Of a DNA stretch of 64,000 nt, positions 1 through 12,593 are shown one piece after another. Origin of the DNA: Glossina fuscipes (taxonomy: Eukaryota > Arthropoda > Insecta > Diptera > Glossinidae). The stretch spans positions 873,294-937,293 of the forward strand of contig NW_023998431.1 of assembly GCF_014805625.2 (NCBI RefSeq), written 5' to 3'. Position 1 is the first letter of the stretch. Each line of letters begins with the position of its first letter. Both the position numbers and the translations under genes were made by a program. The notes under the pieces were generated by a model. The model did not search any database. It saw only the letters and a program-made list of their open reading frames with translations, and was not told the DNA's origin.

Positions 1-1036
1 TTAGCTTTAGCGACTGGTACAGTGCAAGAAAAGACTTGATGCAAACATGACTAGCGTTTAAAATCGCTTTTTTAGTTAAGTCCTTATAACTATTGTAAAC
101 ACATTAAAAATGTGATCCAATAGAATGGTGGATATTGAAAATCGTGCAGAGGCAAAAATTCGTTACATTAAATGACTTAAAGGCATTGGAGATCTATAGT
201 GAAATAATAATATATATTAGAAGAGTTCGTTTTTCTAAAAAACGCTTACTTCAATCACCGCATCTAGCGAACTTGTCTTTAATTCGATATACAACAGTCA
301 TTTTCAGCGGGATTGTTAGAGCAATGAATATTCCATTTGAAGGCAAAAATTGAGAAAGCTATGTGCCAAGCAAGTCGTATTAAAGATGACATCAGGTAAA
401 ATTTCCTTTTTTCAAACTCATTTCAATGGAAGATCGGTGAAAATTGAGTTTACCATTAAGGCTTAATTGCGTACAAAGTGAGTCACGTCCAAAATTGAAA
501 GAGCTAAAGTGTTTCTTAACATTTTTCATAATTAAAGAGATTGTATAAGATAGAAGAATAAACGGATTTCTGATCGATGATTTCTGATGATTCACTGGCT
601 CCCCGACATGTCTTCTTGAAATAGTCACTTTTACCTATTCCTGCACCTCGAAAATTCCTACCTGAGTAGCACGAATACTACTCTGAAATTAAAAAAGACA
701 AAGCTCTTATGGTTCTTAGGCTTTCGAGGATTTTCTCTTAGGAAACTCTACAATGCAACTGGAGTGGGAAGTGTAGTTTTTTACATGCTTTGCGGTCATT
801 TCTCATTAAAGAAAATTAGACATTATCATCCATATGCAAATGACTTATTTCTTAGCGTAAAGAAGACTAGTGTAACTATCCTGGCGTCTTCCGTAGCCGA
901 AACGCCGAAACAAAATTTATTGATCTTGTTGTGCTGCTGTAAACTTACTGTATTTGATCAGCTCAATGAATTTTTCAATTAACCATATGTATTTTAAATG
1001 GGGCTTTTGTTAAGTCATTCTAGAAAGTAAATAAAA
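1..1036. other. Intergenic, nothing recognised
   Basis: Short open frames only, none with a recognisable protein or codon pattern. No repeats beyond general AT richness. Confidence 0.5.
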
Positions 1037-1965
1037 ACAAGTAAGAATATTATGGTCGATCAAGGCCGACCGATTAGATATCCTACACAATTTCGCCTAG
1101 TATAGTTATTCACTTCGTTATTCGTCTTCGTAATAATACACCAAAAATTACACATTATTTTTAAGAAAAGTTAATTTTCTCGTGAAGTAGGAGGATATCG
1201 GAGGATGTCCAAAGCAACAAATGGTTTGCCCCAAAATTTTGCAGACTTTATAAACTACACAACTTTTGCAGTTTCCGTCATAAGAAACTAGAAATTGATC
1301 TTTCTCACCATATAAGCGCTTGCTTTTCATAATAACTTCTATATATCTGGGAATCTATAAAATAGATCTAAGTGGTTCGAATTCCGTGCCGTTAATTTTG
1401 TTTGCTCAATCGCAATCATAAAATATTGAGAATTAAACATTTTTCGGAAGGGCTTACCATTTATGAGAAATCTTATATGAATTGACGTCCAAGGTCGCCT
1501 TAATTTTAATGTCAAATTACTCAAATGGACAAATTCAAGAGTTTACATTTCATGAGAATCGTTATATGCGATCTCTTTTCCTCTATAAGCACTCAGGTTT
1601 CGTACGAACGGTTAGATGTGAGGATATTCAGAAAATTGGCCTAGTCGAACCAAATTTTCCCCATTAATTTCGAATGTCAAAGTGCTATTACTCAGCGAGT
1701 GTTGTCGAAAATTTTACAATTTGTAATTTCTTTCATGGGGAGTTGTCGAAAAAGTGAAGTTGAAGATATCAACCATTTTCAGTGGAGTTTGTCTTCGTCT
1801 CAAAAATTGCGACCTTGAGATTCCAATTCGAAGAATTCGAAGCGGACAAACAAGCTCAGCTCGATTCAGAAAATGATCCTTAGTCGAACGGAGGAATAAA
1901 AGTTGCATCTATTTCCGATCCTTCTGTGTGCTGCATAGATCCGCACAAACTTCACGATAATAAAA
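1037..1965 (+). repeat. Family B interspersed element, long degenerate copy
   Basis: It starts AACAAGTAAGAATATTATGG and carries GGCCGACC and the 5' subterminal repeat GATATCCTACAC (1077-1088), nearly the same as the copy starting at 36471. The 3' part (1840-1965) has a weak GGACAAACAAGC tract, TCGATTCAGAAAATGAT, and CCGATCCTTCTGTGTGCTGC before CCGCACAAACTT. The extreme 3' repeat is lost. Confidence 0.65.
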
Positions 1966-2520
1966 AAAAAAAAAACAAAATTTTTCATTCATATGAACTT
2001 TTCAATTATTGTGGAAGCGTAAACATGGAGAGCATAAATGTACCATAAATAAATGAATAAATATTAAATACTAACATTATATATATATGTCTATAAACAT
2101 GTATAAATAAAAAGTATTTCGCACTTACCTTTTGGTTTTTGATATCACAGTATGGTTTTTAGTTTTAATTATTGCTTTAAATTAGAAAAAAAAAAAAAAA
2201 AAAACGAAATGTGTTGCTTAGACAAATCGTTAAGAGTTAAACAGATGATGATGAGTTTTAATAAATTTGCTGGTTTTGCACGTAACGTTGTTTTTTTTTT
2301 TATTTACCTCGTAATTGAGAAATCGTGTTAAAGTGAAGTTTCGTTTTAATTTTTGCTTTTATTTATTATTTCTTAATTAATTGTTTATTTTGATTACTTG
2401 TTAAGCAAAAATCAAAAAAAAAAAAAAAAAAAAGTAAAGAAGAAAAACCCAAAAAACAATCAAAGTTTTTTTTTTTTTTCTCTTATAAACTTTAAGTTTT
2501 CTTTGTTTATTTTTTACTGC

Positions 2521-2551
<31 letters not shown>

Positions 2552-4038
2552 TCTATTATAGTTGCTTAGTCGTTCTTATTGTTGCTGATGTCGATATTAT
2601 TGATGAGATTCGTTACTTGATAATTAGTGGCGGTTGTTGGTGACAATATTGCGTTCAACTTATGTATTAGTAGTTGTAGCATCAGAAAATGAAGTTAAAA
2701 AAAAAAAAAAAGTTAACATTTTTTTTTGTTTTATTCTGTTTATGTTTATTTTGTCATATTAATATTAAACATCAAAATATTGCTAACAATTACATGGTAA
2801 TGATGTCAGAGCCGTGTTCGTAGTTATTGTCATACATACGCGGCAAATATGATAATTAACTCCATCTGTAATTAATAGATAAAACGAAATGCTTTAAAAT
2901 TACAATAACAATATCAATACATATATATATATATATATATATTAACTTAGTCTGTAAATTAGAAAACAAGAAAAATTATTTATTTATTATTTCTTTGCAA
3001 TGTTTTCAATCACAGCCAATCTCTAATCTTTCCTTTTCAATCTTTGTTTTCATAATAAATAAATCTTCAAAATACTTAAAAAAAAAAAAAAAAAAAACAA
3101 AAATACACTTATGCAGTTACTTATGCAGTACGCATACAATGAAAAGATTAAATAAAAAATAAAAATAAAAGAGAGGAAAGGAAAAATGTCCGGCTTATAT
3201 GCCACGTATGTCATCACTATATTCGCGGGGAAACATCTTCATGTCATGTTTTATAAAAATGTTCAAACATTTATAAGAGCACTATCACGCAACGTCGTAC
3301 ATAAGGATAAGCATCCTTTTTTAAAGCTGAAATAAAAAAAAACGTAGATTAACTTTTTTATTTACTTAAATCAGTCAAATTTACGCATGGCTTGTCGGTG
3401 TGCGGTTATCTTGGTCGTATCTCGCGATACGTTGCAATTAATTGATAAATGTTACACTCACACTATGCGATAGCGAATGTGTAATGCGTAGACATATTAC
3501 ACAAATATATATTGCATAGGTTTTTTAAACTATTAAGCACGTTTATCGGTAATATATCTGAAGAAGATCGTATATATGCACAGGCCTGCATTCAATGAAA
3601 AGTTTATTAATTAAGCGAGAGCAAGACGTTAGCAAGTTTTAGCAATTATGATCAAATTTAATATGAAAATGTGAAATATTTCGGACACATGCTTGGTTAC
3701 AGATAAAGGTTTAATTTCATCAAAACGACGTAGAGACGATGCGCATTAAAATGTATTTCATTAGTTGGCCCAATCAATATCTAACGACCCTATCAGGCAT
3801 TTGTAGAATATTCGACAGTGATTTAAAGTGTCGCAAAAGCATTCGTTCAACTTAATATAACTTTCTGGGCTGTATTCAATAGACAATTATTTAACAATTA
3901 TATAGGCAGGCAATGACAATGTCAGCCAAACACTCATTATGATTTGATGGCAAATGTTCGTGATAATACCGATGCAACCAACCACCTAACGTCAAAATGT
4001 TTATTATTTCACTTCTATTTAAACATTTGTTGTGTTAT
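1966..4038. other. Homopolymer-rich non-coding DNA
   Basis: Contains A or T runs of 10-20 at 1963, 2185, 2290, 2414, 2467, 2699 and 3080, plus the AC and AT microsatellites. The part 3200-3900 is less simple but shows no coding sign. Confidence 0.5.
2529..2551. repeat. (AC)n microsatellite
   Basis: About 11 AC units. An (AT)n run of about 12 units lies nearby at 2920-2943. Confidence 0.9.
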
Positions 4039-4138
4039 NNNNNNNNNNNNNNNNNNNNNNNNNNNNNNNNNNNNNNNNNNNNNNNNNNNNNNNNNNNNNN
4101 NNNNNNNNNNNNNNNNNNNNNNNNNNNNNNNNNNNNNN
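4039..4138. other. Assembly gap, 100 N
   Basis: Exactly 100 N, the usual placeholder for a gap of unknown length. The right side resumes in GCCGTTGCCGTTGC, suggesting a short tandem repeat at the gap edge. Confidence 0.95.
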
Positions 4139-4923
4139 TGCCGTTGCCGTTGCGGGTATTATGTTGTATTTATTATTGTTGCTGTTAATTCGACTGTAAA
4201 AGGAAGAAGTGGTAGATGCGGCGGCGCTAACTGGCTGCTACTAATTTTGTTGTTATGGTATAATATGGTAGTCAGATGATTATTTTCGTAAAGCAAAAAT
4301 AACTGAAATCATTGAATGAATAGTTTTTTTTTTTTTTTTTTTTTTTTTGGTAAATCCACTATAGCCACCTGATACGTGCACAAGTGTTTATATGAACGAT
4401 GAATAGTGAAAGGGGAGGCGAAAGAAGAAGGGTAGTGTTTGGCTTCTTCTTCAGCAAGCAATTCGTTGTTTGTATACAACGCAGAGGTGCTTGCAATTTG
4501 CCATTTGGATTTAATCTGAATTATGGCAAACAGTTTAAAAGGAAATATAACCGCACGGAGAGTACCGATAGCAAACTGATGGTTACCCTTGTTGGTAGTA
4601 ATTGCCTTACATTGATAACAAAATAAAACCAATGTATGCATAAATATATATTTATTGTTTGCTATTATATTGTTAACAAATTGCTGGCACATACGCATGT
4701 TTTGTAAATTAACGAGAGAGAAAGAGGAAGTTGGGTACGGCATAGGAAGAGATTATAAAGTAAAAATTAATTGAATCGCTCTCATAATCTAAGAGGTTAT
4801 ATTTTCGCTTTATGAAGTCCAATACTTAAATTCTAAGATAAGATTCTACTCTCTATTAGAAGACGTCTATGACGTTGGTATACAGTAAAGAGTAATTGCA
4901 AGCGAATATAGCAAAAAAAAAAT

Positions 4924-4954
<31 letters not shown>

Positions 4955-6059
4955 AACAAAAATCTCTTGAAATTTTGTACTGCTTGTTATGGTTTTTTTT
5001 TTTTTTTGCAAATTCAATGCCTGCTTGAATGCCTGTAGTTGTACCTACCAATACGAATATTATAATAAAGTAAAATGTTTCTCACGCTACTTGGTGTTCT
5101 ACATATTTTAAACTAAACTAGGTTGCCATGCAATTTAATTTCTGTTATTAATAATAGATCTTAGCCATGTGTATTAGGTTTGCCCCGAAGTCTCCCCAAA
5201 AGGTTAAAATCATTCAACATTATGGGTGTAGCTACAGCAGAAGTGTTTTTTCTTTTTCTTTTTCCTTTTCTTTTATTTTTTTATTTATTCATTCATTTAT
5301 TTTTTGTATGTAATTTATATTCATTCACCTTCTCTTAGATTATATTTATTAATTTATTATTTTTAATTATTAAAGCATAAATAAAATCTAGTTTAACATG
5401 TGTTTCCTAAGATAAGAAATTATAATCTGAATAGATTTTTTTCTTCTCTTCTGTAACTTCCACCAACGCATGGAGATTTATTAGTCAAATCATTATGCTT
5501 GCATTATGAACAAGAATTGTTTTCAGAACTCTTGTAAAATATATGCATTTTTATATCTTCACAAGCATATTCAAGGCCAGTCTAATCTGAGACTGTCACC
5601 AGTGAGATGGAAAATTTAAAACCTTGCAATTAAAAGTTGTAGCCGAAAAACCTATAAAAACGAAATTTTTCTCTTATATTATCAATAACTCAACATTTAT
5701 AGCAGATAACGATCTAATTAATATTTGGCAAAAGGGATGTATCGAGCCAGTCATTCAGAAGCTTGCTAGCTTGAGAATGAAATCACCAATCGCAAGAATT
5801 TCTTGGTAATAAATTCAATTTTATTATTTAAATGAGATTTTTCCAATTGACTCATTTGGCCTTGCTAAAATGATTTTCCTTCATAATTTGCAGGTACATA
5901 CATATATTTTCAAAAACAATTCAAATTCGGTGTAAAAATTATTCCGATCGAACAAAGCACTTTGTCTTTCTTACAGTCAGTTTTGAAGCCATGAATAAGC
6001 GGGAGTTACTTGTTGCGTGTCATAGTGTGACGAATTGATGAAAGATAAGCTTTCATTTT
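4139..6059. other. Non-coding DNA with a 25-T run
   Basis: T25 at 4324-4348 and (AAATA)n-like sequence at 4915-4955. The 144-codon minus-strand frame at 4309-4743 ends in lysines from the T run and resembles no protein I know, so I do not call it. Confidence 0.5.
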
Positions 6060-6430
6060 TGTATCCTACACCACTAGTGTTACAAACTTATATTAAGTTT
6101 ACGAGGGTGTATGCAACACCCAAAACGACTTGAAATAGACGCGACTTTTATTACATCTATCCATACAAGAAGCGATGCTGAGTCAATCCAAACTTGTACG
6201 CCTATCTGTCTGTCTGTCCATATCTGATATCTCTCCATTTATAAGTGTTGTGAATCTACGCAATTGTCGCAATTTTTGAGATGACAAGTTTCGGTCGAAG
6301 GACGAACACTTTTGAAAACGGTTCGAATCAGACTAATTGAGATAGGACCAAAATTTATTGCACCGATGGATTCCTGGATGGAGCTTGTTTGTCCGTCTGT
6401 CCGCCTTTTAGGATGAAAACTATTGAAAAT
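6060..6430 (-). repeat. Family B element, minus orientation
   Basis: ATCCTACACCAC at 6063-6074 is the complement of the family's GTGTAGGGTAT 3' end. Moving right come AACTTATATTAAGTTT, GCAACACCCAAAACGAC, a GTCTGTCTGTCC tract, a TTTTTGAGATGACA block and GAAAACGGTTCG, the reverse of the family order. A second GTCCGTCTGTCCGCC tract at 6391-6405 suggests another broken copy. Confidence 0.6.
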
Positions 6431-8499
6431 TGGTCGACTTTTTCGTCCATAATGCTTTCAACTATGTGCTTTTGCTTGTTTCTTCTTAATAAACACAATA
6501 TTATAGGAATGTATAACGATTTACATATGCATTTCTTCAATAATAATTAGTTCAAATTTTAATTTGCTTTTCTTTAAACATTAATTTTACTGTAATTTAG
6601 TATGTTTGGTAGTATGTTCCAGTCGATGAATTTGTCTGAAAAAAAAATCAATTCATAATAAATTTGGAAAATTATCTCAAACTCTCATTGAAAAGATCAA
6701 TGTAAAAATGATGTTTGCCGGTCTGCTAACTAACATGCACATATAACAAAATAATTTGCAATCATAATACATAAGTGTGGAAGAAAGGACTTCAAAGATT
6801 CGGTATAAGTGCACAATAACTTTCTTACTTGCCTTAATTAGAAATTTAATAAATAAATATTAGCTATTCTACATAGGAGACATCGTACATCACTTGTCTC
6901 TACATTACGTATATTTTCTTCACCTTCTATTCATTAGCACAGAGTAAAAATATTCAAGGGTTAAGGCGAGGGAGTCGTAAAAATAAACGAAAACCTATTT
7001 ATAATAATAATGAAGAGAAAAAAAAAAAAAAAAAAAAAAAAAATTAAATCGCTTACTTCTAAGGTTACACCTTAGCAAAAAAAAAAACAATAAATTAATA
7101 TTTTATTGCGTTATTAGTAATTTGAGGTAAGCTTAGCGACTGCCGCCAAAGCACATTCCTCATTTGGCATTTCGAGAGAATGAAAAAATTCAAAATACTT
7201 AAAGCGACGAGATCATCATCGTTTTAGAGAATGCAAATCCCTTCCGTTAGCCGCTTACAGAATGCTTAAAGAATGTGGGATGAAAGTGTGTCATAAAAAG
7301 TAAATGCAATAAAAAAAAAAAATTGATTAAAATTTGGAAAATGGGTGGGTTGGTGTAAAGCAATACGTTTCGATTTTAATTGGACTCCGCTCTACCTGCC
7401 AATGCAAAAAAACACATTCGCAAAATACAATCGCAAGTAAGATGGCATTCTTAAAAATTGAAGGTATTCAGCATTGTTATTATATTTTTATTTTCATTTT
7501 CATTTTTGCTATATGCATGTGTGTTTCGTTATTTCAAATCGCATCATTCGTTTTCGCAAATGATGTCATTACATATTGTAGATGCATTACGCCTCTGCGT
7601 ATGTAAATGTGGTCTAAATAAGCAATGCATGTTTGTTTTATTTTTATAATTTTTGTTGTTGTTGTTGTTGTTAAAGTTAACAATTATAGAGTAATAAGAA
7701 CATCATAAATTAAAAACTTTCTTCCTATGCTCTCATTAACATGTCAATTAAGTTAATTATTTTCACATTTCACTCTTTTACATTCTTTAATATCTTAACG
7801 TCAACATGTTGATATTATAAACTCACAGTCACAGCTTCACATAAAATCTGATACATATTCTCAGTAAAAAAGAAAAAAAAAAAAAAAAAAACATAATATT
7901 TAATAACAGTAAAATATGGCAACAACAAAAAAAAAAAAAAAAAAAAAAAGAATAATTCACATGAATTTAGTTCACGGCTTAAAGCATCCACGATAATAAA
8001 ATATGCAAAATATGTTGTTGGAAATATTTTACACATGCGCATAAATAACTGCTCACAAAGAGAAACAATACGTTCGTAATTTTACATTCATTCACTCTTC
8101 AAATTGTATGGTAGGTACTCTATGAATATCATAAATTGTATGCAGGCCTAAAGCTATGACAGCCACCAAACTAATATTACAACAAATGAAGTCGAAATAA
8201 GTTGAAAAGACAATATGAAAAAAAAAAAAAAATGCAAAACATTGCAAATTTAGACAAAAATATATACAATAGCGAAGTAATCTTTGTGACTTAAGTACAC
8301 ATTAAGCACAGTATTGTGAAAATAAAATCGTCACAGTTCTTTTGTTGCACGTTTTTAAACGTCAATGTCGTTTAAATTTCAACTGAGGATGGCATTTCGC
8401 CGCATTTCATTTAATGAGAAAAAGGTCTCCTAACATAAATGAAATACACCTACACCGTCCTAAACCAAAGTAAATAACAAAATAAACAAAATCGGATAA
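6431..8499. other. Non-coding DNA with A runs
   Basis: A23 at 7020-7042, further A runs at 7078, 7312, 7866, 7929 and 8219, and a (GTT)n of five units at 7655-7670. Confidence 0.5.
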
Positions 8500-8815
8500 C
8501 GGGTTTACAAAATAAGTCTTTGTAGGGAGACGGATCGAAGCAGAGATCCGATCCGAACTGTTTCCAATAACGTTCATCCTTGCACAGAAATATATATTAG
8601 TGGACCAAATTTCGTCAAATTATCTCGAAAATTGCGAGTGGCAAGTAGCTTGAACCCAAGAAGGCAAGACGAACAGACACGCTTAAATCAAATCAATCAG
8701 AAAGTGTTTCTCAATTGACGGATTTACAACAAAATAGTAGGTCTGCCACAAGTCGCATACATCGGCACAAAGTTAATATAGCCTTGTGCCAGATTATGCC
8801 CGATGGCACAATTAT
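8500..8815 (+). repeat. Family B element, 3' half
   Basis: GATCCGATCCGAACTGTTTC, CCAAATTTCGTCAAATTATC, TCTCGAAAATTGCGA, ACGAACAGACACGCTTAAAT, and a 3' end CATCGGCACAAAGTTAATAT occur in the family order. The same blocks occur at 20450-20760. Confidence 0.65.
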
Positions 8816-9439
8816 AAGTCAAATATAAATCGGGGACCCCTTCACCCGTCCGTCATTTCGGTCTATGTATATCGTAGGTATTTGAATATATATTTTTGCC
8901 TTATTATACCGTAGTAAACCATTAGTACAGATCATGTAAAGGTCGTGCGGCTGTATGTAACACTCAGAATTACCTGTCATAGATCCGCTTCTTATTATAT
9001 TATAGGCCTCTCTGTCTTTGTATCTTTCATGTGTTTTTCTGTTCGACCTACAAATCGTAACTTTTTGGGATAACATACCAGCCAATAACTTCATAGGATG
9101 ACGAATCTATTGATGAATCCATATGATTATCTTGATATATTTTGTAAAATAATGGAAAAATCTGGCTTTCGTGTTTAGTCTCATTAACCCAACTGCAACT
9201 CCTAAGCTAATAGTCGGAATACCATGAAATTTTGACACATTTCGCTTGAAGGTTGGTGGTATCTAAAAATTACATGGATTCGTCAAAAGTCATCCAACAT
9301 CTACAGGTTACCCTATGACCCTACTAAACGATGTGTCAGTGAGTTTAGTCAGATATATAGGGCAGTCGCGTATGTTGACTTAAGAAAAAGTGCAATTGTG
9401 TGCAAAAATATATGCAATTGTCAAAATATCACCTCATAA

Positions 9440-9900
9440 ATCGCTGAGTAATAATACTTTGGCATAACAAGTTGATGTAAAAAATTTAAACCGGATGGGA
9501 CCACTGCTCCTAAGTGAATGGTATGTTTATAAATGATAAAAATGTCGAACTTTTAATATTTCATACGGAAAACACATCCATACTAGCAATCAGAGATGAT
9601 AGGTGTTATACTAAATTTGGACCAGATAGGTCTATTTCTTGGAACGACTTGAAAGACCCTTATGAACAAAGGTCTAATTTTTAGTGCTTTATGACCAAAA
9701 TAGATGGAGGATAATAAGACATTTGTTAAGAAAATTAATTTTGCCAAATTTAAATCAGCTCACAGGATCAGGATCACAGCATGCCATTCAAGGGCTTTGC
9801 TATTTTACTGCGAAAATAAATAAGGTATTGTATTCAACGAATTAGCCTGAGGTGTTTGAAAGTCAGCCTTGCCCGGTTGCACCATTTTTGCTTGATTTGA
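9440..9900 (-). repeat. Probable family B fragment
   Basis: About 90 bases from 9650 (GGTCTAATTTTTAGTGCTTT through AAGAAAATTAATTTTGCC) align with 29880-29975, where the orientation is set by a terminal repeat. Boundaries are not clear. Confidence 0.4.
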
Positions 9901-11599
9901 TAGGACTTCAATATTAATGGATTTTTATTTTTTACTTATATCATGTCTGCACGAAATTCAGAACATATAATAATTATCTCAAAGGTTTTTCGTAATTCTC
10001 ATTATATGTTGTTGAAGGCGATCATTCTGGTAAAATTTGAATTAGCCAATGTTATCGTATGCTAACAGCATACGCATGCTAAACTACACTTGCAAATGGG
10101 TATTCCGAAGTCGGCGGACTTAAAAATGCGAAGATTCTCATCAATAAATCTGTTTTTTTTTTTATGAGCTTGTTAATCTTTGCGTTGGTACATGTAACTT
10201 TTCTTAGTAGGGAGAAAGCAAGAAATATGCAGATGACTAGCAAAGATCTACAAAGATCTTTGGAAAGATAGATCAATGCTCATAGCATGTTGACCTGAAG
10301 AAAACTTATTTTTGAATCGATACGAAGAACTACGCGATATTAGTCTTCACGAAGTTTCGATGAGAAAATTCCTTGAGAGCATAGTTCATTGGAGAAAGTA
10401 GTGAAACTATAACAAAAAGTTAAATCAACCAAGAATTAAAGGATAATTTCCGATAATTCTTTCCATCTATTCTAGTAAAGGTTTAGATAAAAGCCAGTAC
10501 TGAGAAAAGAGAACAAGGTATGACTTCAATATATTTACTTACTTATCTGTATCAATACAGACAGATATGTTATGTGTTAGAAAAGTAAATAAATCAAAAG
10601 AAAAAAATAAAATCTATATAAAATTAACATGTATCTCCCGATGTATTTAATGCACGTCTCTTTATAAAATGGATCAATATTTGAAAGCAAGCAAAAGAAA
10701 TAAGAAGAAAGGGAAAAAGGAAAACTATACAGTAATAAGAAAAAGATTAAGTTTAGCTTGAAGGAATAATGCACGGAAGCATTGATGAAATTCCGTTTAA
10801 AATATTATGAAGAAGAACGTAACTGAAATTTATTACCAAAAATTTGAATATAGGTTTTCTTTCGTAAGCATTGTGTGCTTACATTGTGTCTTTTTTTTTT
10901 TGTTCATATTTTATTTATTACGTTTTGTTTGTTTTTTTAATTTGCTTAAACCACGACACGACACACCCTCTTTTTAAGTTATTACCAAAGTGGCCACACA
11001 TAAGATTTATTTACATTTATATAAGGCGAACAAATGCATTACATACATTTTTGCTATGATTTGCTTGAGGTTTTCATTTACAGTTGAAGCCTTGGCTAAA
11101 TACATACATCTAATATACGTAGATAAATGTCATCGTTATTTAATGGATCGGAACTTCATACTAAATATGATAGAAGCAATACAATACAATACAATACAAT
11201 ACAATACAATACAACAAAACAAAATAATAATACGTGAGATACAAGTTTAAGAAAAACTTTGCAAAACTTTTAATAATAACCTTTTACGATTATGACAACG
11301 TGCGGTGGACAAGTGAAAAAAGTTGATTTAACCGAATTTTAAATATTTTAGATATTAAAGAAAATTGGATAAGTTTTCGTTCATGTTACCGCATATCTGT
11401 GTTTGATTTTGGATCATGCTTTAGAAATCTTCTCTGGATGTCGAAGAAATATATAAAATCTTTCAGTTTCTTGCTAATCGTAGCAAATTTATTAATGATT
11501 CGATTGCGCGCTGCCACAGTTGAAATCGCATTCATTTCTACGCTGACTGTGCCCATGCGAAATGGCGGATGGCCTGGTCCAGCGTATAAATGATGATTT
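9901..11599. other. Intergenic DNA
   Basis: Holds the ACAAT microsatellite and little else. Short frames at 10577, 10871 and 11399 show no protein similarity I can name. Confidence 0.45.
11177..11214. repeat. (ACAAT)n pentanucleotide microsatellite
   Basis: About 7.5 perfect copies of ACAAT, the only clean pentanucleotide array in the window. Confidence 0.9.
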
Positions 11600-12330
11600 G
11601 AACCCCATTACTCACTAATTATAATTCTAACAATTTAATGGTGAATTCTAGTAAAACTAAAGCCATAGTTATTTCGCCGAACAGTTACGACACCATTTCC
11701 TTGCCACCTGTTAAAATGCTCGACGAAGTGATTAAGTTTGTTAGTGCGATCTCCAAACTTGGGTTTATGCTCAAAGGTCGCTTGAGCGTCAACGATCATG
11801 TTGGTTTTACGATAACACGCACGTATAACATTCTGCCTAAGCCGTTGCTCATCGTACGATGCGAACATATATGGCAGCTTAGATTGTTTCTCTAATAATA
11901 AGCTGCAAGGTTTTATTAATAAGAGTGCTCGATATGTTCTTAATAAACGTGAATATGATAGAATAGCGCAGTTTTTGCTCAAGATTTGACATTTTTGTCT
12001 TCGGGCAAATCTACACATTAGAAGTTTAGTCTTTCTTCGCATGCTCATTTGTGCTCGAACACCAGAATACTTATAAAAGAAAATATTGTTTCCCAAATCT
12101 GAACGAACGCGAAGTTTAATCCTGCCTCACAATAAGTATTTATCACCGTCAAGGATATTCTTTATTAACGCCATCCAGCTGTGAAACTCGTTACCGCCGC
12201 GAAATAAAACGATTGTTAGTCAGAAGTGCATGTAAACTATCCGTTAAGTCCTCCTATTATTTACAAATTATGATTTAATGTCTTTGTATTTGTAATTTTT
12301 CAAATAGTATTGCTTCTTTGCGTTGTTTTT
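11600..12330 (+). pseudogene. 3' part of a decayed non-LTR retrotransposon (reverse transcriptase C-terminus)
   Basis: The segment from 11638 reads NLMVNSSKTKAIVIS, then FVSAISKLGFMLKGRLSVNDH, the region just after the catalytic domain in Jockey/CR1-like reverse transcriptases. After a frameshift, from 11906, it continues with GFINKSARYVLNKREYDRI, LFPKSERTRSLILPHNKYL and FFINAIQL-stop-NSLP, the typical tail of these ORF2 proteins (FINAIRLWNSLP), where TGG has become TGA. At least four in-frame stops and one frameshift are visible. The upstream catalytic half is missing, a normal 5' truncation. Confidence 0.8.
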
Positions 12331-12593
12331 TAAACGAATTGATATGAGAATACATCTAAGGTGCTGGAATAGAAGAAATTTCATGTGCAGGTACTTTTGC
12401 CTTTGGGTTTCTTACCAAAGGTAGGATTCAAAGAGGAAAGTTCCAACTTCCATGCAATTTAAGATAAACGTCATCGACATCAGGTTTGAAAAGAAAAAAT
12501 CAGAACCCTTACGAAATTCATTCTACCGAGTAATTGTACTCGTGTTAACCTATCGTATAATATATATATGTATACATATAGTATAATATACTA

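Noticed and set aside
4309..4743. A 144-codon minus-strand open frame
   Set aside because: Its N-terminal and middle parts show no recognisable domain and its C-terminal lysines come from the T25 run. It is probably fortuitous.
7815..8042. Minus-strand open frame with poly-Phe
   Set aside because: Built from two A runs read on the other strand; low complexity only.
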